Shown here: positions 42,585 through 53,937 of the stretch, piece by piece | Layout: each line of letters opens with the position of its first letter | Numbering within the stretch: position 1 is the first letter of the stretch | From: Pseudeuparius sepicola | Lineage: Eukaryota; Arthropoda; Insecta; Coleoptera; Anthribidae | Direction: 5' to 3' | NCBI GenBank assembly: GCA_963920635.1 | Contig: OY987307.1 | Location: 22,459,735 to 22,523,734 of the forward strand | DNA length: 64,000 nucleotides | Program-made: the position numbers and the translations under genes | The notes under the pieces: generated by a model | Told to the model about the DNA's origin: nothing | The model's input: only the letters and a program-made list of their open reading frames with translations | Database searches by the model: none

Positions 42585-45542
42585 GATATTGAGGATATCG
42601 GATATTGGTGGTAAACATTAGTAGTTGTCATTTAATAATGACAGATTAGTTTTCTGGTCGGCAGTCGGCACAGAACAGAAACACAAGTAGCACGCACACG
42701 CGCTTCGCGCCGCGAGGCTCAACGTTAGTTTATTATTAATTAGTTATTCCTTTTTGAAATATTGGCCTATAAGATATACTTTTACTACAATTTTGCAGAT
42801 AAAAATCCTCACAAGATCGATCGATCGGATAGCTATGATGATTATAATTATATAAGATACAATTGGGCTTAATTTTAAAAATAAAAATTAAGGTTAAAAA
42901 CGCTAATTATAAATTTTAACATTTAACCACTTTAACTTATTTGACATACATATAATTTATAGGGGTATTTTTTCAGAATTTGTAGCTTACTGTACACACA
43001 GCCATCAATACCTTTAGTATTTCGTCCACCGACGTAGATATTTTAGATATTTGAGTCCGTCCTTGCGCAAAATGGCGGAATCGTAAGCAACATGTGATGC
43101 GGCAAGTCTCGTAATAGGTAAAGGCTACATACAAATAGTTAACTCCGGGTTTACGATTCTTATTCGGGCAATTCAAAATCAGCTGGTATTTTGCGAAATA
43201 GTAATTTTTTCACACCGAAAACGACGAAACGACGACCGGCACTCCACTCTTCGCACAATGTAATGAAACGCGCATGTTACGACGAACAGGAGGAAAAGAA
43301 AGCGAGTTAATAAAAACGTGGTAAAAAGCATTAATTTATTAAATCAAATAATAGATCTAGTCTAGTTTGTCATTTTTATGTTTTTTTTTTGTATTATAGA
43401 GAATACACGGCTATTTTAATTTTTGGTGTTTTTTAGTTTTTGGGGAAGAATTTATTTTTATTATATGTATATAATATCCAAATAAAAATAAACCTGCTTT
43501 TTATTGCAACATATCTTATTGGGCCGGAACGACTAAACTTCCCGGGCCGGTTGACCCTACCCCATCCGTCCCTGCCCGTCACCTTTTTCGCCGAGCTACA
43601 GCCAAGTTATTTCGGCTCGGGGCTCTGAGGTCGGAATTTTTAAAGCTTCCCTCAAATCTTTAGGTGAGGTGCAGATGCTTCCGATGCCCCCGAAAAATCA
43701 GGATTTCCCGTCAATTCTACAGCCGATATTGAGGATATCGGATATTGGTGGTAAACATTAGTAGTTGTCATTTAATAATGACAGATTAGTTTTCTGGTCG
43801 GCAGTCGGCACAGAACAGAAACACAAGTAGCACGCACACGCGCTTCGCGCCGCGAGGCTCAAGGTTAGTTTATTATTAATTAGTTATTCCTTTTTGAAAT
43901 ATTGGCCTATAACATATACTTTTACTACAATTTTGCAGATAAAAATCCTCACAAGATCGATCGATCGGATAGCTATGATGATTATAATTATATAAGATAC
44001 AATTGGGCTTAATTTTAAAAATAAAAATTAAGGTTAAAAACGCTAATTATAAATTTTAACATTTAACCACTTTAACTTATTTGACATACATATAATTTAT
44101 AGGGGTATTTTTTCAGAATTTGTAGCTTACTGTGCACACAGTCATCAATACCTTTAGTATTTCGTCCACCGACGTAGATATTTTAGATATTTGAGTCCGT
44201 CCTTGCGCAAAATGGCGGAATCGTAAGCAACATGTGATGCGGCAAGTCTCGTAATAGGTAAAGGCTACATACAAATAGTTAACTCCGGGTTTACGATTCT
44301 TATTCGGGCAATTCAAAATCAGCTGGTATTTTGCGAAATAGTAATTTTTTCACACCGAAAACGACGAAACGACGACCGGCACTCCACTCTTCGCACAATG
44401 TAATGCAACGCGCATGTTACGACGAACAGGAGGAAAAGAAAGCGAGTTAATAAAAACGTGGTAAAAAGCATTAATTTATTAAATCAAATAATAGATCTAG
44501 TCTAGTTTGTCATTTTTATGTTTTTTTTTTGTATTATAGAGAATACACGGCTATTTTAATTTTTGGTGTTTTTTAGTTTTTGGGGAAGAATTTATTTTTA
44601 TTATATGTATATAATATCCAAATAAAAATAAACCTGCTTTTTATTGCAACATATCTTATTGGGCCGGAACGACTAAACTTCCCGGGCCGGTTGACCCTAC
44701 CCCATCCGTCCCTGCCCGTCACCTTTTTCGCCGAGCTACAGCCAAGTTATTTCGGCTCGGGGCTCTGAGGTCGGAATTTTTAAAGCTTCCCTCAAATCTT
44801 TAGGTGAGGTGCAGATGCTTCCGATGCCCCCGAAAAATCAGGATTTCCCGTCAATTCTACAGCCGATATTGAGGATATCGGATATTGGTGGTAAACATTA
44901 GTAGTTGTCATTTAATAATGACAGATTAGTTTTCTGGTCGGCAGTCGGCACAGAACAGAAACACAAGTAGCACGCACACGCGCTTCGCGCCGCGAGGCTC
45001 AAGGTTAGTTTATTATTAATTAGTTATTCCTTTTTGAAATATTGGCCTATAACATATACTTTTACTACAATTTTGCAGATAAAAATCCTCACAAGATCGA
45101 TCGATCGGATAGCTATGATGATTATAATTATATAAGATACAATTGGGCTTAATTTTAAAAATAAAAATTAAGGTTAAAAACGCTAATTATAAATTTTAAC
45201 ATTTAACCACTTTAACTTATTTGACATACATATAATTTATAGGGGTATTTTTTCAGAATTTGTAGCTTACTGTACACACAGCCATCAATACCTTTAGTAT
45301 TTCGTCCACCGACGTAGATATTTTTTGCGCAAAATGGCGGAATCGTAAGCAACATGTGATGCGGCAAGTCTCGTAATAGGTAAAGGCTACATACAAATAG
45401 TTAACTCCGGGTTTACGATTCTTATTCGGGCAATTCAAAATCAGCTGGTATTTTGCGAAATAGTAATTTTTTCACACCGAAAACGACGAAACGACGACCG
45501 GCACTCCACTCTTCGCACAATGTAATGAAACGCGCATGTTAC
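42585..45542. repeat. 1140-bp tandem units (two complete and one left part)
   Basis: Units start at 42585, 43725 and 44865 with GATATTGAGGATATCGGATA, a period of exactly 1140 bp, at above 99% identity by eye. Each complete unit is a left part L (696 bp, to GCATGTTAC) joined to a right part R starting GACGAACAGG. R contains the 3' end of a hAT element (CCCCATCCGTCCCTG) followed by CCCGTCAC. The third unit stops after L at 45542. Repeated small ORFs in each unit are not taken as genes. Confidence 0.93.
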
Positions 45543-45655
45543 CCACCCTTGACGTGACAGTCTAGGTACGCCGAGACGCGTCCTCGTCCTCATAAACCTC
45601 CATTTCCCTTCTCCCCCGTCTATTTCTGTGGTATCCTGTGGTGTATATTAGTATG
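45543..45655. other. Unassigned block between tandem array and repeat A
   Basis: Sequence present only in the undeleted third unit. No feature recognised. Confidence 0.4.
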
Positions 45656-46080
45656 AGAGCCGGCCGCCTGATTTCAGCTCTCATAAGATTATAGAATACG
45701 ATGTTATGTAAAATGTAGACAGTATATTTCTTTTCTTGAAGCGAGTAGGTTGACTCAATTAATATGGGCCCGATCATTGTTATATTTAAAGAAGTTGTGG
45801 TTAATTTTTAGGCAAATCTACTCTCATATTCATAATAGGAAAGTAGTCCCATAGAGCAACAATAACAAAAAGAGTCCATTGGTCCTTTAGAAATCCGATA
45901 AGCATATTTTCGGGGCCCCGAAAATCCTCCGCTGTTAAATACGGCGCGAAAGACGGAGGCAAGTCTGGACCTCGCCGGGGACGCGAGTTGTGTGCTATAC
46001 AGCCAGTGTCATATTTATACCGTTTGGTGCCCAGAAAAAAAAATTTCAAACGCGATTTTCGGGAGATCTGACGGTACGGC
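45656..46080 (+). repeat. Repeat family A, copy 2
   Basis: Matches 1269-1700 in the same orientation, starting AGAGCCGGCCGC and ending GACGGTACGG. It lies 44 kb from copy 1. Confidence 0.85.
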
Positions 46081-46439
46081 GAGAAGGCCGGAGAACAAGT
46101 CAACATATTTACCGAAACTTTTTCAGGTAAATTATTTCCCGTTTTCGATTTATTAAGGATTTTCGGCGAAAAAACGACCAACGCAGGTGGGACGCATCTT
46201 TTTTACGTGATTTTTCGGCATTTCCCGTCACCAGGGACGGATGGGACGGTCGGGCAGTCGGGCAAATGCCCGAAGGGCCGGTCGCAATCGGGCCGACTTG
46301 GGCCGGCCTGGACAGCTAGCGGGCATGCGGCATACGCAAAATATCAAAATAATCATCACCGCGGCCGCAGCGCAGTCAACGATGACGCGACGTCCCTATG
46401 CCCAATCCGGCCCTTTCTTCCCTTCCTAATACTAATATA

Positions 46440-47765
46440 TTCCAAGGGGCATCTTCTGCTTTGGCTTCTGCATATCAGTACAAGTACATTTTGGCATTGC
46501 CTATTTCTCAAGTTGAATGTGAATAGTCGTTTTCAACATTAAGATATAAAAATAGATTAAAGAATACAGTGTGTCAATGTAGAAATCTATAAAGAGCCGA
46601 GTAAAATTTATCATATATTTTTTTAGATTCACCTAGAGGAAGGTATTTCACAGACACTATACTATTTCGACTGGGTTATTATTCCATGGATAACTATGTT
46701 TTTTTTAAACGAACAATTTTCAGAATATCATATTAGGCATTCTTTTAAGAATAAAATGGATGGTGGCCATAGCTCAAAACCTTTTGTACAAAATATCAGT
46801 ACTCTAAGTTATATTCACAAAGTGGGGCCAGATTTTCCAGAGTACCCTGTATAAACCACAGGGCACAGGTTGGTGATATTTTTTTGCAAATCGATTAAGC
46901 TTTGTCTGAGGTATTATTGTACCTATAGCCAGTCTAGCTCATACAGGGTGTTCGTAAAAAAATCAAATTGATGAAATCCTGTATTTAAAAAATATTTAAA
47001 GAAAAAATTAGGGATTCTACTGCATTATGTCGATGCCCTTGTTAAACATACTTGATTTTAACATTTCCTAACAATTGGAGGCATCATCCACAATCCTTAA
47101 TAATTTTGATTTATTCATCAACATATCACATCAATCAAATCATGTGTGCCATGAATGGAATGCCATGAAAACAAAAACAAAGCTTCTACATCTTTGACAG
47201 TTACCTAGGAGGGGCCTAATGTAAAATCCATTTTTTTTTATATTTTTTTTAATAAATGATTTTTTTGTCAAATTTTATTTTTTTACGAACACCCTGTATG
47301 AGCTAGACTGGCTATACAATAATACCTCAGGCAAAGTTAATCGATTTACAAAAAAAGATTTCCAACCTGTGCCTTGTGGTTTATACAGGGCACCCTGGAA
47401 AATCTATTTTTTTTTTTTTCGAATTTTTCCCCACTTTGTGAACTTTGTATAACTTAGAGTACCTACTGATATTTTGTACAAAGGGTTTTGAGCCAATTCA
47501 ATGGCACCATCCATTTCATTCTTAAAAGAATGCCTAATGATAATCTGAAAATTGTTTTTTTAAAAAAACATAGCCGTGGAATAATCAATCATCCAATCAA
47601 AATAGTCGTGTCTGAGATATCTTCACAGATTTCTAGAGTGTTCACAAGCAAACGCGGGCATACTGTAGATTACAACATACTAGATTAGAGCCTTTTATGA
47701 TAGTGAATATAGAAAAAGCTTTTTTAAATCAAATTGATAATGAAGAAGTTTTTTTAAAAAAGTAA
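46440..47765 (+). pseudogene. hAT transposase C-terminus, split by foldback insertion
   Basis: Before the insertion the frame reads SALASAYQYKYILALPISQV, then ECE, a stop in place of Arg, SFSTLRYKNRLKNTVCQCRN. This is the hAT dimerisation signature (S-Q-V-E-C-E-R-S-F-S-T). After the palindrome, about 47700-47765 reads VNIEKAFLNQIDNEEVFLKK, which fits the last residues of such transposases. The stop codon and the insertion make it dead. Confidence 0.75.
46630..47640. mobile_element. 1-kb foldback element inside hAT-3
   Basis: A long palindrome centred near 47130, with arms of about 400 bp. Paired blocks include TTCCATGG / CCGTGGAA, GGCATTCTTTTAAGAATAAA / CATTCTTAAAAGAATGCC, TTTGTACAAAATATCAGTA / TACTGATATTTTGTACAAA and CATACAGGGTGTTCGTAAAA / TTACGAACACCCTGTATG. 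Exact ends and target duplication were not fixed. Confidence 0.8.
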
Positions 47766-48245
47766 AGTTAAAAAGTATTAATATATGTTTTCTCAACGGC
47801 AGCTACCCCTCGACACTGCAATCTGTTGCATGCGCCCCCACGTTTTTCGAATCTTTATGAGGCTCGGAGAAATTTTATTTTTTTAGTCAGTTTTTATATT
47901 ATTTTACACTTTTTAGTCCTTTTTAAAAACGTGGTATATTAAAATAATATATTTAAATTTTATTATTTTCTGCTTTTTAGTCTTCTTTGAAATGTTGCAA
48001 TCGATTTTAAACATCATCAAATTTCAGGTTTATTAATTAATTCCAGATCCTTCTTACTTACCAATGCATGTGCTTATCTATTGATAAATTTCCATTAGTC
48101 AAATATCTTTATTTATTAGGTAGGTATTTATTCATTTTATAGTAACAAATAACATATTAATAATATGTAGTATATACCCATTAATTATGCATTGTTATCC
48201 TGGTCTGAGTTATGTTTAAAGTTTCAAGTCTCTAACTCACGAACA

Positions 48246-48690
48246 GACGAACAGGAGGAAAAGAAAGCGAGTTAATAAAAACGTGGTAAAAAGCATTAAT
48301 TTATTAAATCAAATAATAGATCTAGTCTAGTTTGTCATTTTTATGTTTTTTTTTTGTATTATAGAGAATACACGGCTATTTTAATTTTTGGTGTTTTTTA
48401 GTTTTTGGGGAAGAATTTATTTTTATTATATGTATATAATATCCAAATAAAAATAAACCTGCTTTTTATTGCAACATATCTTATTGGGCCGGAACGACTA
48501 AACTTCCCGGGCCGGTTGACCCTACCCCATCCGTCCCTGCCCGTCACCTTTTTCGCCGAGCTACAGCCAAGTTATTTCGGCTCGGGGCTCTGAGGTCGGA
48601 ATTTTTAAAGCTTCCCTCAAATCTTTAGGTGAGGTGCAGATGCTTCCGATGCCCCCGAAAAATCAGGATTTCCCGTCAATTCTACAGCCG
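48246..48690. repeat. Right part (R) of the tandem unit, at its native position
   Basis: Same sequence as the right part of the 1140-bp units, from GACGAACAGG to CTACAGCC. Beyond 48690 it continues into CGCCGTCCCTTTTCTCGG, the continuation seen in the dispersed relative at 28890. This is therefore the original context rather than a duplicated end. Confidence 0.85.
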
Positions 48691-48860
48691 CGCCGTCCCT
48701 TTTCTCGGAACTTGAAAATCTGGAGTCGGGAAATTTGGTTAAATATCGGATTTTCGAGGTTTCTTTCGGTATTGGAGGAAAGTACAAGACCCAATTAGGA
48801 AATTTACCACCACCTCCTTCGATTTTTAGAACGACACTTTTCTAATTTATCAAAAGACTT
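48691..48860. repeat. Dispersed repeat, relative of 28890-29060
   Basis: Continuation of the repeat found at 28740-29060 (TATCGGATTTTCGAGGTTTC, TTCGATTTTTAGAACGAC). No coding support. Confidence 0.7.
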
Positions 48861-48910
48861 TTGCGAAAAAGTAGTAAATATGTTCGTGGGACAGGCTGTA
48901 CCTATTAAAA

Positions 48911-49077
48911 AATTAAAAATTATCCATAACTTCTTTAAATAACAATGATCGGGCCCATATTATCTGAGGCAACCTATTCGCTTCAAGTAAAGAAATATAC
49001 TCTCTACATTTTACATAACATCTTATTCTATAATCTTATGAGACTATGAGAGTTAAAATCATGCGGCCGGCTCTTGG
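48911..49077 (-). repeat. Repeat family A, partial inverted copy
   Basis: Inverted relative of the first 165 bp of family A, ending in CGGCCGGCTCT at 49065-49075, with ATGATCGGGCCCATATTATC inside. Confidence 0.8.
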
Positions 49078-49414
49078 CTTGGACTACATATTTAAGAGGG
49101 GGTTGCCAACAGAAAAAGTGACGTAAGATTTCGGATTTGTTTAAGTTGTATAGCATAAAATCTAATAATTTTACCTGGCGAAAATTTAGTACAAACATTT
49201 CTGTCTCCATTTTAATCATAAGATCTTATAAGCATATGCACTGGATTATTATTTTCCCCAAGGTTTTCATAACCTGGAAAACAAAACACTGCTTACACCT
49301 ACCTACATGAAGTGTCCCAATGTGCCCCGCAGTTTGGTGCCCAGAACGAATTTCGATGAACCAGGGAAGCAGAAAGTTGTCATGTAGAAATGTAATCCTC
49401 GAATGTCTTGAAGT

Positions 49415-49435
49415 CAGAGACTTGGCAAGTCTCTG
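49415..49435. mobile_element. Mini-palindrome insertion (21 bp, perfect 8-bp duplication)
   Basis: Arms CAGAGACTT and AAGTCTCTG around GGC. Flanked by CTTGAAGT on both sides (49407-49414, 49436-49443). The CAGAG start equals the hAT terminal consensus. Confidence 0.8.
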
Positions 49436-49813
49436 CTTGAAGTGTACTGACGCCGACGCCGACAATTAAAATAATATAATAATTAGTCTCCTCAGTTTTT
49501 CATTTGTGTATATACCAAAACAGTGAAATTCAACTTTTTATAAGGAATGTGGAATTTAGTTCCCGAGGACTGCAAGGCTCAGTGTAGACTTCCGAATTAA
49601 AAAATAAACATATTTTGAATGGTTTGATTTACAATTTCCCTCGACTTTCTACTTTCTACACAATCAACGATCACACTTAAAACTCAAACTAGCCCTGCAT
49701 CAGTATACCCAATTGCCACAATTGTTTGAGTTGTTGGCAACAGTGAAAACAGGAAAAGCGATCACCGAACGATTCTATGAAATTTGAATAAAAGGCCGAA
49801 ACTGAATTTTTAC

Positions 49814-50063
49814 TAAGTAGATAAAATAACGAGTTTTGCAGCCAGAAAGGTTTTTATAATACCAAGCTTTCGGTCTACTTCGTGACCTTCATCAGGGCTA
49901 GAAAATTTTTAAATTATTAGAAAATATTGAAAAAATGTTGAAATTTTACTCACAATTATGTTGAAGTTTTATACCAATATTAAAACCAGATAGATTTTAG
50001 GTTTAAAAGGGCCAGAAAAAGGTTTTTACATAATTTCGTGTGAAAATTTACTATTTTATATTT
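49814..50063 (-). mobile_element. 250-bp insertion with hammerhead-like motif and 13-bp target duplication
   Basis: Flanked by ACTGAATTTTTAC at 49801-49813 and 50064-50076. The paralogous unit at about 55787 has CTAATTTTTAC only once, an empty site. The insert carries a motif on the minus strand at about 49840-49905: stem I AGCC / GGCT, core CTGATGA, stem II GGTC / GACC, core GAAA. GCCAGAAAGGTTTTTATAAT is partly repeated near its other end (GCCAGAAAAAGGTTTTTA). This fits a non-autonomous Penelope-like or retrozyme-like retroelement. Confidence 0.65.
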
Positions 50064-50347
50064 ACTGAATTTTTACAGTAGTGAAACTAAAAACAACCAG
50101 TCAAAAGCAGCTGTGTCGAACTTGCCCCAGCGAAATGTATCTCGAAGATCAGGAGAGCATAAGAAGAGATTTTATTCTGAACATAATTGGGACCCTGATA
50201 TTGATATTCAGACATTTGAAGTCCGTTTTAAACGACTGTAAATTCAATAAATTGCATTACAAATTTTTGTGCATATCGTTATAAATGATAATACGATTTA
50301 AAATATAACATTGACAAAAATTATGTTTCACACGAATTGTATACAGT

Positions 50348-51535
50348 GTGTTTCACTTCAAGTCGAGACACTTCATTATTTTTTTACGGGTTGACCGATT
50401 TCCAAAAAGTTTTTTTAAAGTATAGTGCTCCGAAAGATCTACATTTTAACACAATTTTTTTTCAGATTCGTCTTTTCCATGACTTACTACGATCAAAATT
50501 ATACCCCCAAAAACTGCAAAAGAACATTAGGCATTTTTTTAGGAAAAAAATTAATAGTACAGTCGTATTGGCCATACCCGAAAACCACACATACCATGTT
50601 TCACGATCATAGCTTATACAGGGCGTTCAAAAAATAGCTTCAAACATGGCAAAAATACGGTTTTTCGAAGTACCCTGTACAAACACCGAGAGATATTTTA
50701 AAATTATTTCTTTGCAGTTTGATTAGGGCTCACATAAGCCGTCAATTCCCACGATTTCATAGCCCTGCCTTATCGAAATAAATCGAAAGTAATCTTTTTT
50801 TCTCTTGGTGTTTTTTTTTATATTTTTTTCCACAATTTTAACTTATGCCTATTAAAAACATAAACAATATTAAATTTTAGAAAGTATTTTGAATAAAGAG
50901 CACCCTGGATACGTGGATACCAATCAATTTTTAAATTTTTTTTCAAATAAAAAAAGGGTGCTTTTTTTTGAAAATACTTTCTAAAATTTAATATAGTTTA
51001 TGAATTTTAATAGACATAAGTTAAAATTGTAGAAAAAAATGTAAAAAAAAACACCAAGAGAAAAAACGGTTATTTTCGATATTTGTATTTTTATCGCGAA
51101 CGCCCTGCATATGGCAGGGCCATGAAATCGTCGGAATTGATGGCTTATGTGCGCCCTAATCAAACTGCAAATAAATAATTTTAAAATATCTCTCGGTGTT
51201 TGTACAGGGTACTTCGAAAAACCGTAATTTTGCCATGTTTGAAGCTATTTTCTGAACGCCCTTATAAGCTACGACCGTGAAACATAGTATGTGTGGTTTT
51301 CGGGTGTGGCCAATACGACTGTGCTATTAACTTTTTTCCTAAAAAAATGCCTAATGTACTTTTGCAGTTTTTGGGAGTATAATTTTGATAGTAGTAGGTC
51401 ATGGAAAAGACGAATCTGAAAAAAAATTGTGTCAAAATGTAGATCTTTCGGAGCACTATATTTTTAAAAAAAAGTTTTTGAAAATCGGTCAACCCGTAAA
51501 AAAAATAATGAATTGTCTCGACTTGAAATGAACAA
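50348..51535. mobile_element. 1.2-kb foldback element, mirrored ORFs
   Basis: Palindrome centred near 50943 with arms of about 570 bp. The ends are TTCAAGTCGAGACA and TGTCTCGACTTGAA; CGGGTTGACCGATTT / AAATCGGTCAACCCG follow. Each arm holds a related ORF reading inward (50425-50637 + and 51262-51492 -) with RKIYILTQFFFRFVFSMTYY. The same protein from both arms follows from the palindrome; I do not claim it is made. Confidence 0.85.
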
Positions 51536-52540
51536 GTTCTAATTTGACCATGACCATAATTTGTTTTACAGTCACACTAGGTAATAACTTATTTTTCATA
51601 TATCACAATTTACGCTCGTCGGATGTTGGATAAGACGGACTTACGGACTTGAAAATATCAAGATGAAGAAGTATGTAGCCAAACTGGTAATAAACCTAAC
51701 TCTGATATAGAATTTATAATTTACTACGTCTCAACTTTCTGCTACCCTGGTCCACCGATGTTCAAACGGTGGGGTAAGATGGCACACCTCATTCAGAATT
51801 TTCATATAACTGCTGATAGAATATAAACAGTTTTTAGGCTGTATCAATAGAAAAACAACATTTCTAACTAGCATAGTGAAAAGTATAGTGCCACGGACAT
51901 ATATAGCTTCATATATGTCTGTGATAGTGCCTACTTAACTTGCACAAAAATTTAAAAAAAAATTATACTCACAAGAAGAAGCCAGCAAACAGTTCCTGAG
52001 TTAGTTCGCTAACGCTTACTTTATGTGCATGGAAGTTAGTAGTAACTGGATATGATATGAAAAGCTGATGACCCGCCGATGTAATAAGTGTTGATGAAAA
52101 CCAAGTTGTAAACACACCAGTGTGTAAGAAACAGAGAGCAAAGTAAAAATAAAAGTACCTACAAATGCTGGGCAAATTCATACTTTTTTACCTAAACCCG
52201 TCTTGTGTACGCATGTAGGCTCAATGAAAATTCTGTGCAAGATGTTAAGCTGCCATACTTGGTCAATGCATTTTAGTCCAGTAAATTTAAGGTTTGATAT
52301 GGCATTCATTGAGTAAGAAAACATTTTTTCCACACCATGTAGAAAGCTTAAAGCCGAGTTTTCGACCATTAATCCTTGCAGGTTTTCCGCCATCTTGAAT
52401 TTAGGGGTAAATTAGTTTTTCGCGGATAACCGCTGTATTTTAAACTTTACCAAAAAATAGTCGACACCATTTTTGAAGGAAAAAGTGCTCTTCAAATCTG
52501 TGTTCATGACATTTTACTTAATTTTGCATATACAGGGTGA
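51536..52540. repeat. R repeat unit, copy 1
   Basis: Contains the R module (CTGCTACCCTGGTCCACCGA at 51749, ACGGTGGGGTAAGATGGC) and a long tail (CAATGAAAATTCTGTGCAAG, GTTTTCCGCCATCTTGAATT). Other copies lie at 56640-57370, 59200-59640, 61290-61430 (inverted), 61560-62160 and 63100-63480. Several short ORFs within are repeat byproducts. Confidence 0.85.
51893..51923. mobile_element. Mini-palindrome insertion (31 bp) with empty-site paralogues
   Basis: Arms GGACATATAT and ATATATGTCT around AGCTTC. Flanked by ATAGTGCC twice (51885-51892, 51924-51931). The paralogous positions at 57040 and 63272 read AAAGTATAGTACCTACTTAA with no insert and only one copy of the site. Confidence 0.8.
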
Positions 52541-53091
52541 CTCAGTCATGATGTAAAAAATTTTAACCACACAATAATTTTTTTATAGAAGGTGAAACCG
52601 AAGAAATAAGCACTACCTACCTTTCGTCTGCATATTTTTGTATTGTGTATTCAGTCTTGATTCTACAAAGGGCAGGCGTTATAACACTTCAAACATCTTA
52701 AGAAAATGTTATTTTTGAATTGCACGAGAATAATATTGCTACCGGCAACGCGTAACGACGTCTACCGCGATCCATATTTTGCACTGTTTTGTTTTTTATT
52801 GTTTCTTCTAAGCGACAAAACAGCCCGACAGCCTGACAGTAGTAGCACAGACCTATATCGAAGCTATATAGGTCTGTGGTAGTAGTTATTATGACTTACG
52901 ACATGATTGTTTAGTTTACTACTGGCTGTCTGTCAGTGACTTAGCCCATAAGTTGCGCCAGTAATTCAATTATTGCAGATTACTTACTTATACGGCACTG
53001 CAAGTTCAGGCACCGCCGGATAGATAGCAATGGCTCCACTCATCTCGGAAAGTAGGAGGATTGTTTTTGTGAATAGTTATTTAACCGCAGC
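52541..53091. other. Spacer with CAGGGTGACTC end
   Basis: TACAGGGTGACTCAGTCATG (52531) marks a MITE end whose partner was not located. Nothing else apart from the mini-palindrome at 52846-52878. Confidence 0.45.
52846..52878. mobile_element. Mini-palindrome insertion (33 bp)
   Basis: Arms CACAGACCTATAT and ATATAGGTCTGTG around CGAAGCT. GTAGTAG stands on both sides (52839-52845, 52879-52885). The arms resemble those at 51893-51923. Confidence 0.75.
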
Positions 53092-53937
53092 CAGGGGCGG
53101 CGACTAAAGAGGGGCAAAGGGGCCAATGGACCCAAAAAATCATATGAATGGGTGCATTGCAGCCAAACAAGTAGTAACAATAAATCGCAACGTCGCTGTC
53201 TTTACTTCTTTTTACAAGAGTTTAGGTACTCGCAAGTGTTTACTTGTCAATACTTTATTCACTTCGTAGTCGTAGGCTCAAGTAAATACTCGTGGTGTTA
53301 TCAATCTTAAAGCAGACTTTATCGACTTCCTAAAATAAAGTAAAGATTCCTCAAAGGTATCTAAATTAATGCTTCAAAAAGAGTACAAGATATTGGTATA
53401 AAGTTTTATATTTTTTAAAGGTAATCACGAGTAAATTTCAAAAAGCTGAAAATTTGCAGGGTGTTCACATAAAAAAAACGAAAGTTTAGTTTGCCCTCTT
53501 TTTTAGAAACCCCTGTATTTTCATAGTATAGGTCCCAAGAAAATTTTTGCAACATGCTATAACATTTCTTTGAAAAATTTTTGTATGTCAAAAACTTAAA
53601 GAATTTAGTGGGTGGGAGTGTTCCCTAGGACACCCTCTACATGCATTAAAGCAGCAGGCAGCCATTTCATTAAAATTCCTATGATGGGTATAGTACTGAC
53701 CAACCTTACATAAAAACGAGAACTTACTCTCAATCTCAAGTTAGGAGCCTTTACTTTATTTTATTCAATGAATTTTAAGTGTATAACGTCAACACAAGTA
53801 ACAACTTAAAAATTGTGAAGAAAAGTCAATAATTTCGAATAACTGCGAAACTGACTATGGGGGATGGAGGGACAATAAAAGATTTGTTTTAGTTTCAACC
53901 GGGTACCCATATAAAAAATTAAAACCCGCCGCCCCTG
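53092..53937. mobile_element. hAT MITE inserted in an older palindrome
   Basis: The ends CAGGGGCGGCGACTAAAGAG and AAACCCGCCGCCCCTG are inverted repeats. Flanks ACCGCAGC and ACAGCAGC match at 7 of 8. Outside them GAATAGTTATTTAACCGCAG (53071) and CTGCGGTTGAATAACTATTC (53991) are inverted, so this element too lies within a hairpin. The interior has no transposase. Confidence 0.8.

Larger units (their letters stand above)
46232..48539 (+). mobile_element. hAT-3 element with 8-bp target duplication, interrupted by a foldback
   Basis: The left end CAGGGACGGATGGGACGG and right end CCCCATCCGTCCCTG share a 14-bp inverted repeat (CAGGGACGGATGGG). The flanks are a perfect 8-bp duplication, CCCGTCAC (46224-46231, 48540-48547). 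It contains the remnants of a hAT transposase C-terminus and a 1-kb palindromic element inserted in them. Its right 294 bp are also the R part of the 1140-bp tandem units. Confidence 0.9.
49290..50170. repeat. R-T repeat unit, copy with insertions
   Basis: Much of this segment recurs at 54860-55870 (GTGCCCAGAACGAATTTCG, AGGACTGCAAGGC, AACTAGCCCTGCATCAGT, CAACCAGTCAAAAGCAGCTG). The present copy contains a mini-palindrome (49415-49435) and a hammerhead-like insertion (49814-50063) that the other copy lacks. Confidence 0.8.

Noticed and set aside
43440..48593. Repeated 62-codon + ORF and 67-codon minus ORF in the 1140-bp units
   Set aside because: The units are too young for frame conservation to mean anything, and the + ORF runs through the hAT terminal repeat.
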